Shown here one piece after another: positions 6,549 to 13,932 of a stretch of 19,175 nt of DNA (position 1 is its first letter; each line of letters starts with the position of its first letter). Where the stretch lies: positions 1-19,175 of the forward strand of contig DATLOM010000050.1 in assembly GCA_035536185.1 (NCBI GenBank). Direction: 5' to 3'. The stretch is from GCA-2861595 sp035536185 (GTDB lineage Bacteria > Actinomycetota > Acidimicrobiia > Acidimicrobiales > GCA-2861595). The notes beneath the pieces are model-generated. The model saw only the letters and a list, made by a program, of their open reading frames with translations, made no database searches and had not been told where the DNA came from. The position numbers were made by a program, and so were the translations under genes.

Positions 6549-7993
6549 TGACCCTCACCCGTAGGGAGTTCCTCGCCAGCGGCGGCGCCCTCGCCGGCCT
6601 CGGTCTGCTGGCGCCCATCATCGGTCGCGGTGGTGCGGCCTTCGGATTGACGGGCATAGACCCGAGCACCACCGTCCGGAACCGCCTGATCGTCATCTTC
6701 CAGCAGGGCGGCAACGACGGGCTCAACACCGTCATCCCTACCGGTGGATCGCGAGCCGACGTGTACCGCCACGTGCGTCCCAGCATCGGCTACACCTCGG
6801 GCACCCTTCCCCTCGACCGGGTGGGCGACGCCGACCACGCGCTGGCCCTCAACCCCAAGCTCTCCACCTTCCACAACCTCTACCGTGACGGCCGCCTGGC
6901 CGTGGTGCAGGGCGTGGACTACCCCGCCCACAACTACTCGCATTTCGAGTCCACCGACATCTGGGAGTCCGGCCTCCCCGAGCTGTCGAACCACTCCGGT
7001 TGGCTCGGCCGCCATCTCGACCGGGCCGGCATCGCCGATGGCGAGCTTCGCGGTGTCGGGATCGGCTCCCAGCTGCCCCTGGTCCTGAGGGGATCGCAAC
7101 GCCAGGGCGTGGGCATCACCGGCCTGCCGTTGCGCTTCTCCGACGGCACCGCGGCCATCGGCGACGCTCGCCATGCCGCCCTGCGGGCCTACGGCCAGGC
7201 CCTCTGGCCCGAGCCGCTGCGGCAGATGGCTGCTGGCCAAGCGGAGAGCACGGTGGCCACAGTGGAGACGCTGGAGAGCGTGCCGGTCCCGCCGGCCACC
7301 GGAAATGCCCTGGCCAATGCCATGCTCACCGTCCGCACCCTGATGACCCAGGACCTCGGGGTGGAGTGCGTTTTCGTGACCCAGCCCGGCTACGACACCC
7401 ACACCACCCAGGTCGCCAGCCAGGAGGCACTGCTCACCAGCCTCGACCGGGCCGTGGAGGCCTTCCTCTACGGCACCATGGGTGGGGTGGCCATCGGCAG
7501 CCTCGGTCCTCTCGATCCGGCCGTAGCCGACAACACCATCATCATGACGATGAGCGAGTTCGGCCGGCGCATCGGCGAGAACGCGGTGGGCGCCATTGCC
7601 GGCACCGACCACGGGGCGGCCGCACCCATGTTCCTGATCGGCCCGGCCGGCGCCGGCGCCAACGGCAGCTCGCTCGTGCCCGGTCTGCATGGCGCCCACC
7701 CCGAAATGGGTTCCACGCTCCTGCCTGCGCAGAACCTCATGATGACCACCGAGCTGCGCCGCATCTACCAGGCCCTGCTGCAGCAGTGGCTCGACGATCC
7801 CGACCCAAGCTACGAAGGCGCTTACGAGCCCTTGCCCGGGTTGTTCACGACTCCGGTGGTGGAGACACCCGCGACGACCACGACCAGTACGTCGACCATG
7901 ACCACATCCAGCACTACGTCCACCACGGTGCTCGACCCGACGACGACCACGATGGCGCCGGCGCCGGTCAGGAAGGGCGGTCCAAAGAAGTGA
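6548..7993 (+). CDS. DUF1501 protein, Tat-exported
   Basis: The 481-residue product starts MTLTRREFLASGGALAGLGL, a clear twin-arginine signal (RREFL, then a hydrophobic run). DUF1501 (PF07394) relates to the sulfatase/alkaline-phosphatase fold; its function is unknown. Hallmarks are FQQGGNDGLNTVIP, YPAHNYSHFESTDIWESG, QPGYDTH, and MSEFGRRIGENAVGAIAGTDHG. The C-terminus (about the last 45 residues) is a Thr/Ser-rich tail ending in a basic RKGGPKK, typical of an extracellular linker or wall-associated end. The ATG shares its A with the DUF1800 stop, and its TGA overlaps the next start as GTGA. The protein is probably folded in the cytoplasm, exported by Tat, and acts outside with its two partners. 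Confidence 0.94.
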   Translation: MTLTRREFLASGGALAGLGLLAPIIGRGGAAFGLTGIDPSTTVRNRLIVIFQQGGNDGLNTVIPTGGSRADVYRHVRPSIGYTSGTLPLDRVGDADHALALNPKLSTFHNLYRDGRLAVVQGVDYPAHNYSHFESTDIWESGLPELSNHSGWLGRHLDRAGIADGELRGVGIGSQLPLVLRGSQRQGVGITGLPLRFSDGTAAIGDARHAALRAYGQALWPEPLRQMAAGQAESTVATVETLESVPVPPATGNALANAMLTVRTLMTQDLGVECVFVTQPGYDTHTTQVASQEALLTSLDRAVEAFLYGTMGGVAIGSLGPLDPAVADNTIIMTMSEFGRRIGENAVGAIAGTDHGAAAPMFLIGPAGAGANGSSLVPGLHGAHPEMGSTLLPAQNLMMTTELRRIYQALLQQWLDDPDPSYEGAYEPLPGLFTTPVVETPATTTTSTSTMTTSSTTSTTVLDPTTTTMAPAPVRKGGPKK

Positions 7994-9603
7994 GGCGGGG
8001 GAGGGTTTCAGCTGCAGTGGTGACGGCGGCGACGGTGGGCCTGGCCGCTCTCGGAGTCGTGCCGGCCCCACCCGGTGCGAGCGCCGTTACCGGAGCGGTG
8101 ACGGCCGTCGGGTTCCGGTTCGTGCCGGCATCAGTGACTGTCCTCGAGGGAGACACGCTGGAGTTCGTCAACCTCGACTCGGCCCCCCACGACGTCGTTT
8201 CCGTGGAGGTCCCGCCTCTGTTCCAGAGCGACCTCGTTGCCGGCCCGGCGACCACAACCGTGCGCGGAGTCGAGGCATTGGAGCCCGGCGACTACCCCTT
8301 CTTCTGCACGGTCCACAACAACATGGAGGGAGTGCTCAGCGTCGTCGAGAACCCGCTGCCTCCCTTGCCGGTGGACCCGTTCGAGCCGCCGGCGGTGAGC
8401 GTGGCCACCGGCACCGTCCCCACACCCACGAGCCTCACCGTGCGGGGAACCGACCTCTACGTGGCCAGCTGGGGGAGCGGCACGGTCTCCCGTCTCCCGA
8501 TCCTGCCCGAGGGCCTGCTGGGCCCGCCCACCACCTACGCCGGGGGATTCGTGAACCCTCTCGGCATTGCCTTCGGCCCGGACGGCACGTTGTTCGTCTC
8601 AGACTCGCACCCGTCGTCCCGGTCCGGTCGGACCAGGGACGGCCGGGTGTGGGCGGTGCCACCCGGCGGCGGGCCCCCACAGGTGGTGATCGACCAACTG
8701 CCAAACGGCCGGCACAACACCAACGGAATGGCCGTCGACGGCGACCGCCTCTACATCACCAACGGCAACTCCACCGACGACGGGGTGAGCGGTGGCTCTC
8801 CGGAGGAGGCGCTGAGCGGCACGCTGCTCTCGATTCCCCTCGAGGGACGGGACCTCACCCCGGCCAGTGCCGAGGTGGTCGTCGAGGCACGGGGCATGCG
8901 CAACAACTTCGACGTCGCTTTCCGGCCCGGCGCGGCGTCACCGGAGGCGTGGATGACGATGAACGGTCTCGACGCCCAAGAGCCGTACGGGGAGGACCTG
9001 TTGCTGAAGGCGGAGATCGAGCCGCTGGCGCCGGTGCCGGCGACCTCGGCGCCGCCGGCCCTCACCGCCGCCAGCGGCCCGAGCACCAAGGGGAGCGGCA
9101 AGGGCGGCGGAGGAAAGGGGGGCGGCAAGCCAACCACTACCACCACGTCCAGCAGCACGACCTCGTCGACCACGACCACGACGCTGCCGCCCCCGCCCGA
9201 GCGGGTCGTCGAGGACTTCGGCTTCCCCGGCTGTGTCCATGGAGAGGGCTCCCTGGCCGGCGTCCAGAACGCGAATCCCGCAGTGACCGACAAGTGTGAT
9301 GGCACCGAGACACCACCCGAGGCGCTGCTCGGCCTGCACGTGTCCGCCAACGGTCTGGCCTTCGGTCCCGGCGGCTACTGGAAAAGGGACCTCTTCATCG
9401 CCGAGTACGGCAACAACCCTGGCGAGACGAACAGCGGCCACAAGGTCGTGCGTGTCCCCATCGGTGCCGACGGCACCGTTATCGGCCCGCCCCAGGACCT
9501 GCTCACCCTCCCCAGCCCCCTCGACGTGGCCTTCGGCCCCAACGGCCTCTACGTGGCCGACTTCACCAGCGGCCAGATCCTCCTGCTACGCCCTCCGGCC
9601 TGA
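7990..9603 (+). CDS. Secreted cupredoxin/beta-propeller fusion protein
   Basis: From the GTG at 7990 (overlapping the DUF1501 stop) the product has 537 residues. A Sec signal peptide (VRRGRVSAAVVTAATVGLAA, cleavage likely after GASA near residue 32) precedes a plastocyanin-like domain (about 34-120). It has a full set of type-1 copper ligands: His67 in APHDV, then Cys106, His109 and Met112 in FCTVHNNMEG. Residues about 140-350 are NHL/sorbosone-dehydrogenase-like propeller blades (NPLGIAFGPDGTLFVSDS, NGMAVDGDRLYITNGNS). A Gly/Lys then Thr/Ser-rich linker (about 365-405) separates them from the last blades (SANGLAFGPGGYWKRDLFIA, LDVAFGPNGLYVADF). Copper-dependent electron transfer outside the cell is an inference; substrate is unknown. 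It is the last gene of the DUF1800-DUF1501 group. Confidence 0.88.
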   Translation: MRRGRVSAAVVTAATVGLAALGVVPAPPGASAVTGAVTAVGFRFVPASVTVLEGDTLEFVNLDSAPHDVVSVEVPPLFQSDLVAGPATTTVRGVEALEPGDYPFFCTVHNNMEGVLSVVENPLPPLPVDPFEPPAVSVATGTVPTPTSLTVRGTDLYVASWGSGTVSRLPILPEGLLGPPTTYAGGFVNPLGIAFGPDGTLFVSDSHPSSRSGRTRDGRVWAVPPGGGPPQVVIDQLPNGRHNTNGMAVDGDRLYITNGNSTDDGVSGGSPEEALSGTLLSIPLEGRDLTPASAEVVVEARGMRNNFDVAFRPGAASPEAWMTMNGLDAQEPYGEDLLLKAEIEPLAPVPATSAPPALTAASGPSTKGSGKGGGGKGGGKPTTTTTSSSTTSSTTTTTLPPPPERVVEDFGFPGCVHGEGSLAGVQNANPAVTDKCDGTETPPEALLGLHVSANGLAFGPGGYWKRDLFIAEYGNNPGETNSGHKVVRVPIGADGTVIGPPQDLLTLPSPLDVAFGPNGLYVADFTSGQILLLRPPA

Positions 9604-9639
9604 CGCACCCAATCGGGACCAAACCCACGCTCCGCCGTT

Positions 9640-9704
9640 CCGGGTGCACGGATCGGCGTGATTTCATCGCTATAGGGCCGGATCATCCCGATGGTGCACC
9701 CCGG
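9640..9704. repeat. Large imperfect inverted repeat upstream of dnaE2
   Basis: Arms at 9640-9662 and 9682-9704 pair at roughly 19 of 23 positions with one shifted base on each side. The core is GTGCAC in both arms. The loop is 19 bases and contains CTATAGGG. It lies between the propeller gene stop and the dnaE2 LexA box. It could terminate the upstream operon (no U-run is seen) or be a dispersed palindromic element. Confidence 0.6.
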
Positions 9705-9713
9705 ACAGCCTAC

Positions 9714-9725
9714 GAACGCATGTTC
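9714..9725. promoter_or_regulatory. LexA/SOS box GAACGCATGTTC
   Basis: The half-sites GAAC and GTTC are spaced by 4 bases, as in the box before imuA'. It ends two bases before the -10 box of dnaE2, so LexA binding should block the promoter. Confidence 0.92.
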
Positions 9726-9727
9726 TG

Positions 9728-9733
9728 TACAAT
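9728..9733 (+). promoter_or_regulatory. -10 box TACAAT of dnaE2, leaderless start
   Basis: TACAAT matches TATAAT at five of six positions and lies 6 bases before the ATG at 9740. Transcription would begin at or next to the start codon, so the mRNA is expected to be leaderless. No consensus -35 at 17 bases is visible. Confidence 0.7.
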
Positions 9734-9739
9734 CGGGGG

Positions 9740-12700
9740 ATGGGCTGGGACAACCCGCCGCTGCCGTGGTCGGAGCTGGAGCGGCGGCTGTCGGACGGGC
9801 GGCGTCCCAACCAGCCAGAAATGGCCAACGGGGGGGACAGTCCGGCCTGGTCCCGCAAGCGCCAGCCGTACGAGCCGCCGGCACCGCTACCCACCACGAG
9901 CAACACCACTCCCTACGCCGAGCTGCACTGCCACTCCAACTTCAGCTTCCTCGACGGGGCGTCGCACCCCGAGGAGCTGGCTGAGGAGGCCGCCCGCCTC
10001 GGCCTCTCCGCCCTCGCCATCACCGACCACGACGGCATGTACGGCGTGGTCCGCTTCGCCGAGGCCGCTGGCGCCGTCGGCCTGCCCACCGTCTTCGGCG
10101 CCGAGCTGAGTCTCGGCCACAGTCCTAGGCACGGCTCCGGCGATTTCGAGTACATAGCGGGCGAAAACCGCCCGCCATGTACTCCCAATTCGGCGGTGGC
10201 GCCGGCCGCGCCCAGACAGGGCACGCCGGACCCCGATGCGAACCACCTCGTCATCCTGGCCCGGGGTCCACAGGGGTACGCCCGCCTGTGCCGGGTGATC
10301 AGCGACGGCCAGTTGGCCGGGGGGGAGAAGGGCCGCCCCCGGTTCTCCCTCTCGGCGCTGTGCGAGGCCCACGCCGGTAACTGGCTCGTCCTCACCGGCT
10401 GCCGCAAGGGGGCGGTTCCCCGCGCTCTGATGGAGCACGGTCCCACCGCCGGCGCCCGGGCCCTGGCCGATCTGGTCGCCTGTTTCGGGCGGGACAACGT
10501 GGCCGTCGAGCTGTGGGACCACCGCGACCCCCTCGACTCGGCCCGCAACGACGCCCTGGCCGAGCTGGCCGTCCGGGCCGGCGTGGAGGTGGTGGCCACC
10601 AACAACGTCCACTACGCCACCCCCTCCCGCCGGCGGCTGGCCACCGCCCTCGCCGCGGTGCGGGCTCGCCGCTCGCTCGACGACATCGACGGGTGGCTGC
10701 CCCCGGCCGGCTCCGCCCATCTGCGCAGCGGGGGAGAGATGACCCGGCGCTTCGCCCGCTATCCCGGCGCGGTGGAGCGGGCTGCCGTGCTGGGCATGGA
10801 GTGCGCTTTCGACCTGCGTCTCGTCGCCCCCAAGCTCCCCGACTGGCCCGTCCCTCCCGGCCACACCGAGATGACCTGGTTGCGCCACCTCACCCTGGAG
10901 GGTGCCCACCGGCGCTACGGCCGGCCCGAAGCCGAAAGGGTGCCCGGCGCCTACCGCCAGATCGCCTACGAGCTGGACCTGATCGAGCAGCTGGGCTTCG
11001 CCGGCTACTTCCTCGTCGTCCACGACATCGTGGACTTCTGCCGGCGCTCCGACATCTACTGCCAGGGGCGGGGATCGGCAGCCAACTCGGCCGCTTGTTA
11101 CGCCCTCGGCATCACCAATGCCGACGCCGTCGGCCTCGGCCTGCTGTTCGAGCGCTTCCTGTCGCCCGAGCGGGACGGGCCACCCGACATCGACGTCGAC
11201 ATAGAGGCGGGCCGGCGGGAGGAGGCCATCCAGTACGTATACGAGCGCTACGGCCGGGAGCGGGCCGCCCAGGTGGCCAACGTAATCACCTACCGGCCCA
11301 AGTCCGGGGTGCGGGACATGGCCAAGGCCCTCGGTCACTCACCCGGCCAGCAGGACGCCTGGTCGAAGCAGCTCGACCCCTGGGGCCCCCTGCCCCAATC
11401 CGAGCCATCCATTCCCAAACCCCTTCTCGAGCTGGCCGAGGAGGTCCAGGGCTTTCCCCGCCACCTCGGAATCCACTCCGGCGGGATGGTCATCTGCGAC
11501 CGGCCGGTGGTGGAGGTGTGCCCGGTGGAGTGGGGACGAATGGCGGGGCGCACCGTGCTGCAGTGGGACAAGGACGACTGCGCCGCGGTGGGCCTGGTGA
11601 AGTTCGACCTGCTCGGGCTGGGAATGTTGACGGTGCTGCACGACGCCGTCGACCTGGTGCGGGCCCACCATGGAGTGGAGGTGGACCTGGCCACCTTGCC
11701 CCAGGAGGACGAGGTGTACGCCATGCTCTCCCGGGCGGACTCGGTGGGTGTGTTCCAGGTGGAGAGCCGGGCCCAGATGGCCACCCTGCCCCGCCTGCGC
11801 CCCCGCTGCTTCTACGACCTGGTGGTGGAGGTCGCCCTCATCCGCCCCGGCCCCATCCAGGGTGGATCGGTCCATCCCTACCTCCGCCGGCGCAACGGCG
11901 ACGAGCCCGTCACCTATCTCCACCCGCTGCTGGAGCCGTCGCTGAAGAAGACGCTGGGGATCCCTCTGTTCCAGGAGCAGCTCATGCAGATGGCCATCGA
12001 CGTGGCCGGCTTCAGCGCGGCCGACGCCGACCAGCTGCGCCAGGCCATGAGCGCCAAGCGCAGCCATGCCCGCATGGAGGCTCTCTGTGCCCGCCTCTAC
12101 GCCGGCATGGCCGAGCGGGGGATCGAGGGCGAGGTGGCCGACGCCATCTGGGACAAGCTCGTCGCCTTTGCCAACTTCGGCTTCCCCGAGAGCCACTCGG
12201 TGAGCTTCGCCTACCTGGTCTACGCCAGCGCCTGGCTCAAGTGGCGATACCCGGCGGCGTTCCTGGCCGCCTGCCTCAACGGACAGCCCATGGGCTTCTG
12301 GTCCCCCCAGACGCTGGTGACCGACGCCCGCCGCCACGGCGTCACCGTCCTCCCCCCCGACGTCAACGCCAGCGCGGCCAAGGCTGTGCTGTTTTCCCCG
12401 GCCGGGGCCCCAACCCCGGCCTCCTCGCCGAAGGCGGGGTCCCCATCCCCGCCCGGCGCCGTCCCGGGATCGGGGGTGCGGTTGGGGATCGAGTACGTGC
12501 GGACCATCGGCAAGGAGCTGGCCGGGCTTATCACCGCCGGCCGGCCTTATGACGGCATGGAGGACCTGGTGCGCCGGTGCGGTCTCAGCCAGCCCCAGGT
12601 GGAGGCGCTGGCCACCGCCGGCGCCTTTGCCTGCTTCGACCTCGACCGGCGGAGGGCGCTTTGGTCGGCCGGGGCGGTGAGCCAGGGTGGCCCCGGAAGA

Positions 12701-13159
12701 CTGGTCGGGGTGGTGACCGGCGCCACCGCGCCACCGCTACCGCCCATGACGCCGGTGGAGGAGGCGGCCTCGGACCTGTGGGCCACCGGCATATCGCCGA
12801 CGTCGTCGCCCACCGAGTTCGTCCGCCCCCACCTGGACGAGATGGGCGTGGTCACCTCCGCCGGCCTGTGGGAAGCGGAGCCCGGCAGCCGGGTGTTGGT
12901 GGCCGGCGTGGTCACCCACCGCCAGCGACCCGCCACCGCCTCGGGCACCACCTTCGTCAACCTGGAGGACGAGACCGGCCTGATCAACGTCGTCTGCTCC
13001 AAGGGCGTGTGGACCCGCTACCGCCAGGTCGCCCGGTCGGCGCCAGCGCTGCTCATCCGCGGCCGCCTGGAGCGGGCCGAGGGCGTCATCAACGTGGTGG
13101 CCGACCGCATCGAGTCCCTCGACCTGTCCATGGCCACCCGCTCCCGCGACTTCCGCTAA
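9740..13159 (+). CDS. dnaE2: Error-prone DNA polymerase DnaE2 (ImuC)
   Basis: The 1139-residue product is the polymerase of the SOS mutasome, a C-family enzyme that copies past lesions with ImuB and ImuA'. A PHP domain begins at YAELHCHSNFSFLDGAS (His63, His65) after a 58-residue lead. The palm shows GRGSAANSAACYALGIT, then PPDIDVDIE with Asp483, Asp485 and Asp487, and VKFDLLGLGMLT with Asp623 as the third carboxylate. Further family motifs are LIRPGPIQGGSVHPYLRRR, FQEQLMQMAIDVAGFS and FGFPESHSVSFAYLVYAS. A C-terminal OB fold (VLVAGVVTHRQRP...FVNLEDETGLINVV) follows. Two in-frame inserts are unusual: 41 codons in the PHP domain (residues 127-167) with a palindrome, and a Pro/Ala/Ser-rich stretch near residue 890 with GC hairpins. 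The gene has its own LexA box and lies 136 bases after the secreted trio. Confidence 0.96.
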   Translation: MGWDNPPLPWSELERRLSDGRRPNQPEMANGGDSPAWSRKRQPYEPPAPLPTTSNTTPYAELHCHSNFSFLDGASHPEELAEEAARLGLSALAITDHDGMYGVVRFAEAAGAVGLPTVFGAELSLGHSPRHGSGDFEYIAGENRPPCTPNSAVAPAAPRQGTPDPDANHLVILARGPQGYARLCRVISDGQLAGGEKGRPRFSLSALCEAHAGNWLVLTGCRKGAVPRALMEHGPTAGARALADLVACFGRDNVAVELWDHRDPLDSARNDALAELAVRAGVEVVATNNVHYATPSRRRLATALAAVRARRSLDDIDGWLPPAGSAHLRSGGEMTRRFARYPGAVERAAVLGMECAFDLRLVAPKLPDWPVPPGHTEMTWLRHLTLEGAHRRYGRPEAERVPGAYRQIAYELDLIEQLGFAGYFLVVHDIVDFCRRSDIYCQGRGSAANSAACYALGITNADAVGLGLLFERFLSPERDGPPDIDVDIEAGRREEAIQYVYERYGRERAAQVANVITYRPKSGVRDMAKALGHSPGQQDAWSKQLDPWGPLPQSEPSIPKPLLELAEEVQGFPRHLGIHSGGMVICDRPVVEVCPVEWGRMAGRTVLQWDKDDCAAVGLVKFDLLGLGMLTVLHDAVDLVRAHHGVEVDLATLPQEDEVYAMLSRADSVGVFQVESRAQMATLPRLRPRCFYDLVVEVALIRPGPIQGGSVHPYLRRRNGDEPVTYLHPLLEPSLKKTLGIPLFQEQLMQMAIDVAGFSAADADQLRQAMSAKRSHARMEALCARLYAGMAERGIEGEVADAIWDKLVAFANFGFPESHSVSFAYLVYASAWLKWRYPAAFLAACLNGQPMGFWSPQTLVTDARRHGVTVLPPDVNASAAKAVLFSPAGAPTPASSPKAGSPSPPGAVPGSGVRLGIEYVRTIGKELAGLITAGRPYDGMEDLVRRCGLSQPQVEALATAGAFACFDLDRRRALWSAGAVSQGGPGRLVGVVTGATAPPLPPMTPVEEAASDLWATGISPTSSPTEFVRPHLDEMGVVTSAGLWEAEPGSRVLVAGVVTHRQRPATASGTTFVNLEDETGLINVVCSKGVWTRYRQVARSAPALLIRGRLERAEGVINVVADRIESLDLSMATRSRDFR
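10118..10240 (+). repeat. Palindrome-bearing in-frame insert in the dnaE2 PHP domain
   Basis: The 41 codons fall between FGAELSLG and NHLVILARGPQGY, which are close together in DnaE2 proteins I recall. Arms GAGTACATAGCGGGCG (10148-10163) and CGCCCGCCATGTACTC (10169-10184) pair at 15 of 16 positions around the loop AAAAC. Codons AGT, CCT, AGG, ATA, CCA, TGT, ACT, AAT and AGA cluster here, unlike the flanks. Confidence 0.8.
12400..12453. repeat. Two GC hairpins in a low-complexity insert of dnaE2
   Basis: GGCCGGGG (12400-12407) pairs perfectly with CCCCGGCC (12414-12421) over a six-base loop. GGCGGGG (12433-12439) pairs perfectly with CCCCGCC (12447-12453) over seven bases. They encode a Pro/Ala/Ser-rich stretch (SPAGAPTPASSPKAG and on) just before the conserved RLGIEYVRTIGKELA. 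Confidence 0.7.
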
Positions 13160-13283
13160 CCCCAGGTCCTACCGACGAGCTGGTTGCGTTGCTCCACGGC
13201 GCTCCGAAACACTCGGATCTGGACCCGAGGGCTCAGGCGGTGGCGGTGCCGGTTGCCGCTCTGGCTGCTGCTGCTGGTTGTCT

Positions 13284-13790
13284 TCAGCCACGAGCTACAT
13301 CTCCCAACACGACGATCATGCCGGCCATCTGAACAAGAAGACCGACCAGACCAACTGTGAACGTCTTCAACTCTACCTCCAGCATCTCTCGATTCGACTC
13401 CGTCTGTTTGCCCAGCCAGAGCGCCAGTTCTCTATGGAGCTCCGGAAGCTGCCGCGGTGGGTTGCCCTCGACGTAGGAGCCGATGATGACGCCGGCGTCG
13501 TGGACGAACCTGCCTTCCGTAGGTCGCCAGATCATCACGGTCGACACCACGACAACAACGAAGCCTGCAATGGCGAAGCCGGCCCCGATGGCGCCCGGGG
13601 CGTCGACACCAACGATCCGATCCCCGCTAAACGCCAGACCAGCGGCCAATCCTGCGGCTACGGCGGCTGCCGACAGGAGGGCGCCAGCCCGGTCTCTCGT
13701 CTCCGCCAAGGTTGACGCTTGCTTTTCAACGGCCTGAAGCCCGGCCTCGTAGGCAAGCAGGTAGGCAGCGGGATCTCCTGTAACGGCCAT
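13284..13790 (-). CDS. Three-helix membrane protein of unknown function
   Basis: The 168-residue product opens with an amphipathic, coiled-coil-like helix (about 8-34, AGLQAVEKQASTLAETRDRA). Two membrane helices follow (about 35-54 and 66-88), then a soluble section (about 89-140) with HRELALWLGKQTESNREMLE, and a last membrane helix (about 143-165). I know unnamed actinobacterial proteins with this layout but no function. Codon use is much less G/C-biased than in the neighbours (GTT, ACA, GGA, GCT, CAA, AGA, TCA), which suggests later acquisition. The ATG at 13790 has no Shine-Dalgarno, but TAGGTT lies 6 bases upstream, so a leaderless mRNA is likely. It faces dnaE2 tail to tail, with 124 featureless bases between the stops. 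Confidence 0.75.
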   Translation of the reverse strand: MAVTGDPAAYLLAYEAGLQAVEKQASTLAETRDRAGALLSAAAVAAGLAAGLAFSGDRIVGVDAPGAIGAGFAIAGFVVVVVSTVMIWRPTEGRFVHDAGVIIGSYVEGNPPRQLPELHRELALWLGKQTESNREMLEVELKTFTVGLVGLLVQMAGMIVVLGDVARG

Positions 13791-13796
13791 GGGAAA

Positions 13797-13802
13797 AACC
13801 TA
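13797..13802 (-). promoter_or_regulatory. -10 box TAGGTT of the three-helix membrane protein gene
   Basis: Read on the minus strand, TAGGTT fits TANNNT and ends 6 bases before the ATG at 13790. No good -35 was found. Confidence 0.4.
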
Positions 13803-13932
13803 CGAAGGGGTGTGACATTCAAAAACGTTCGGATCTCCCTGGCATGTGCTGGGGGATGGCCGCCGTGCTGGCTCCTCCGGAGTTGACCCTCGCCCGCCCC
13901 CACGGCCGTCATCCTTGACTACTCAGCCCGCT

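Noticed and set aside
13160..13283. Possible small gene or RNA between dnaE2 and the membrane protein gene
   Set aside because: No start with a ribosome site, no tRNA-like cloverleaf and no strong hairpin were seen; it is only the gap between two convergent stops.
13791..13932. Possible third LexA box around AAAACGTTCGG (13822-13832)
   Set aside because: Only the GTTC half-site is present; the expected GAAC four bases upstream is missing.
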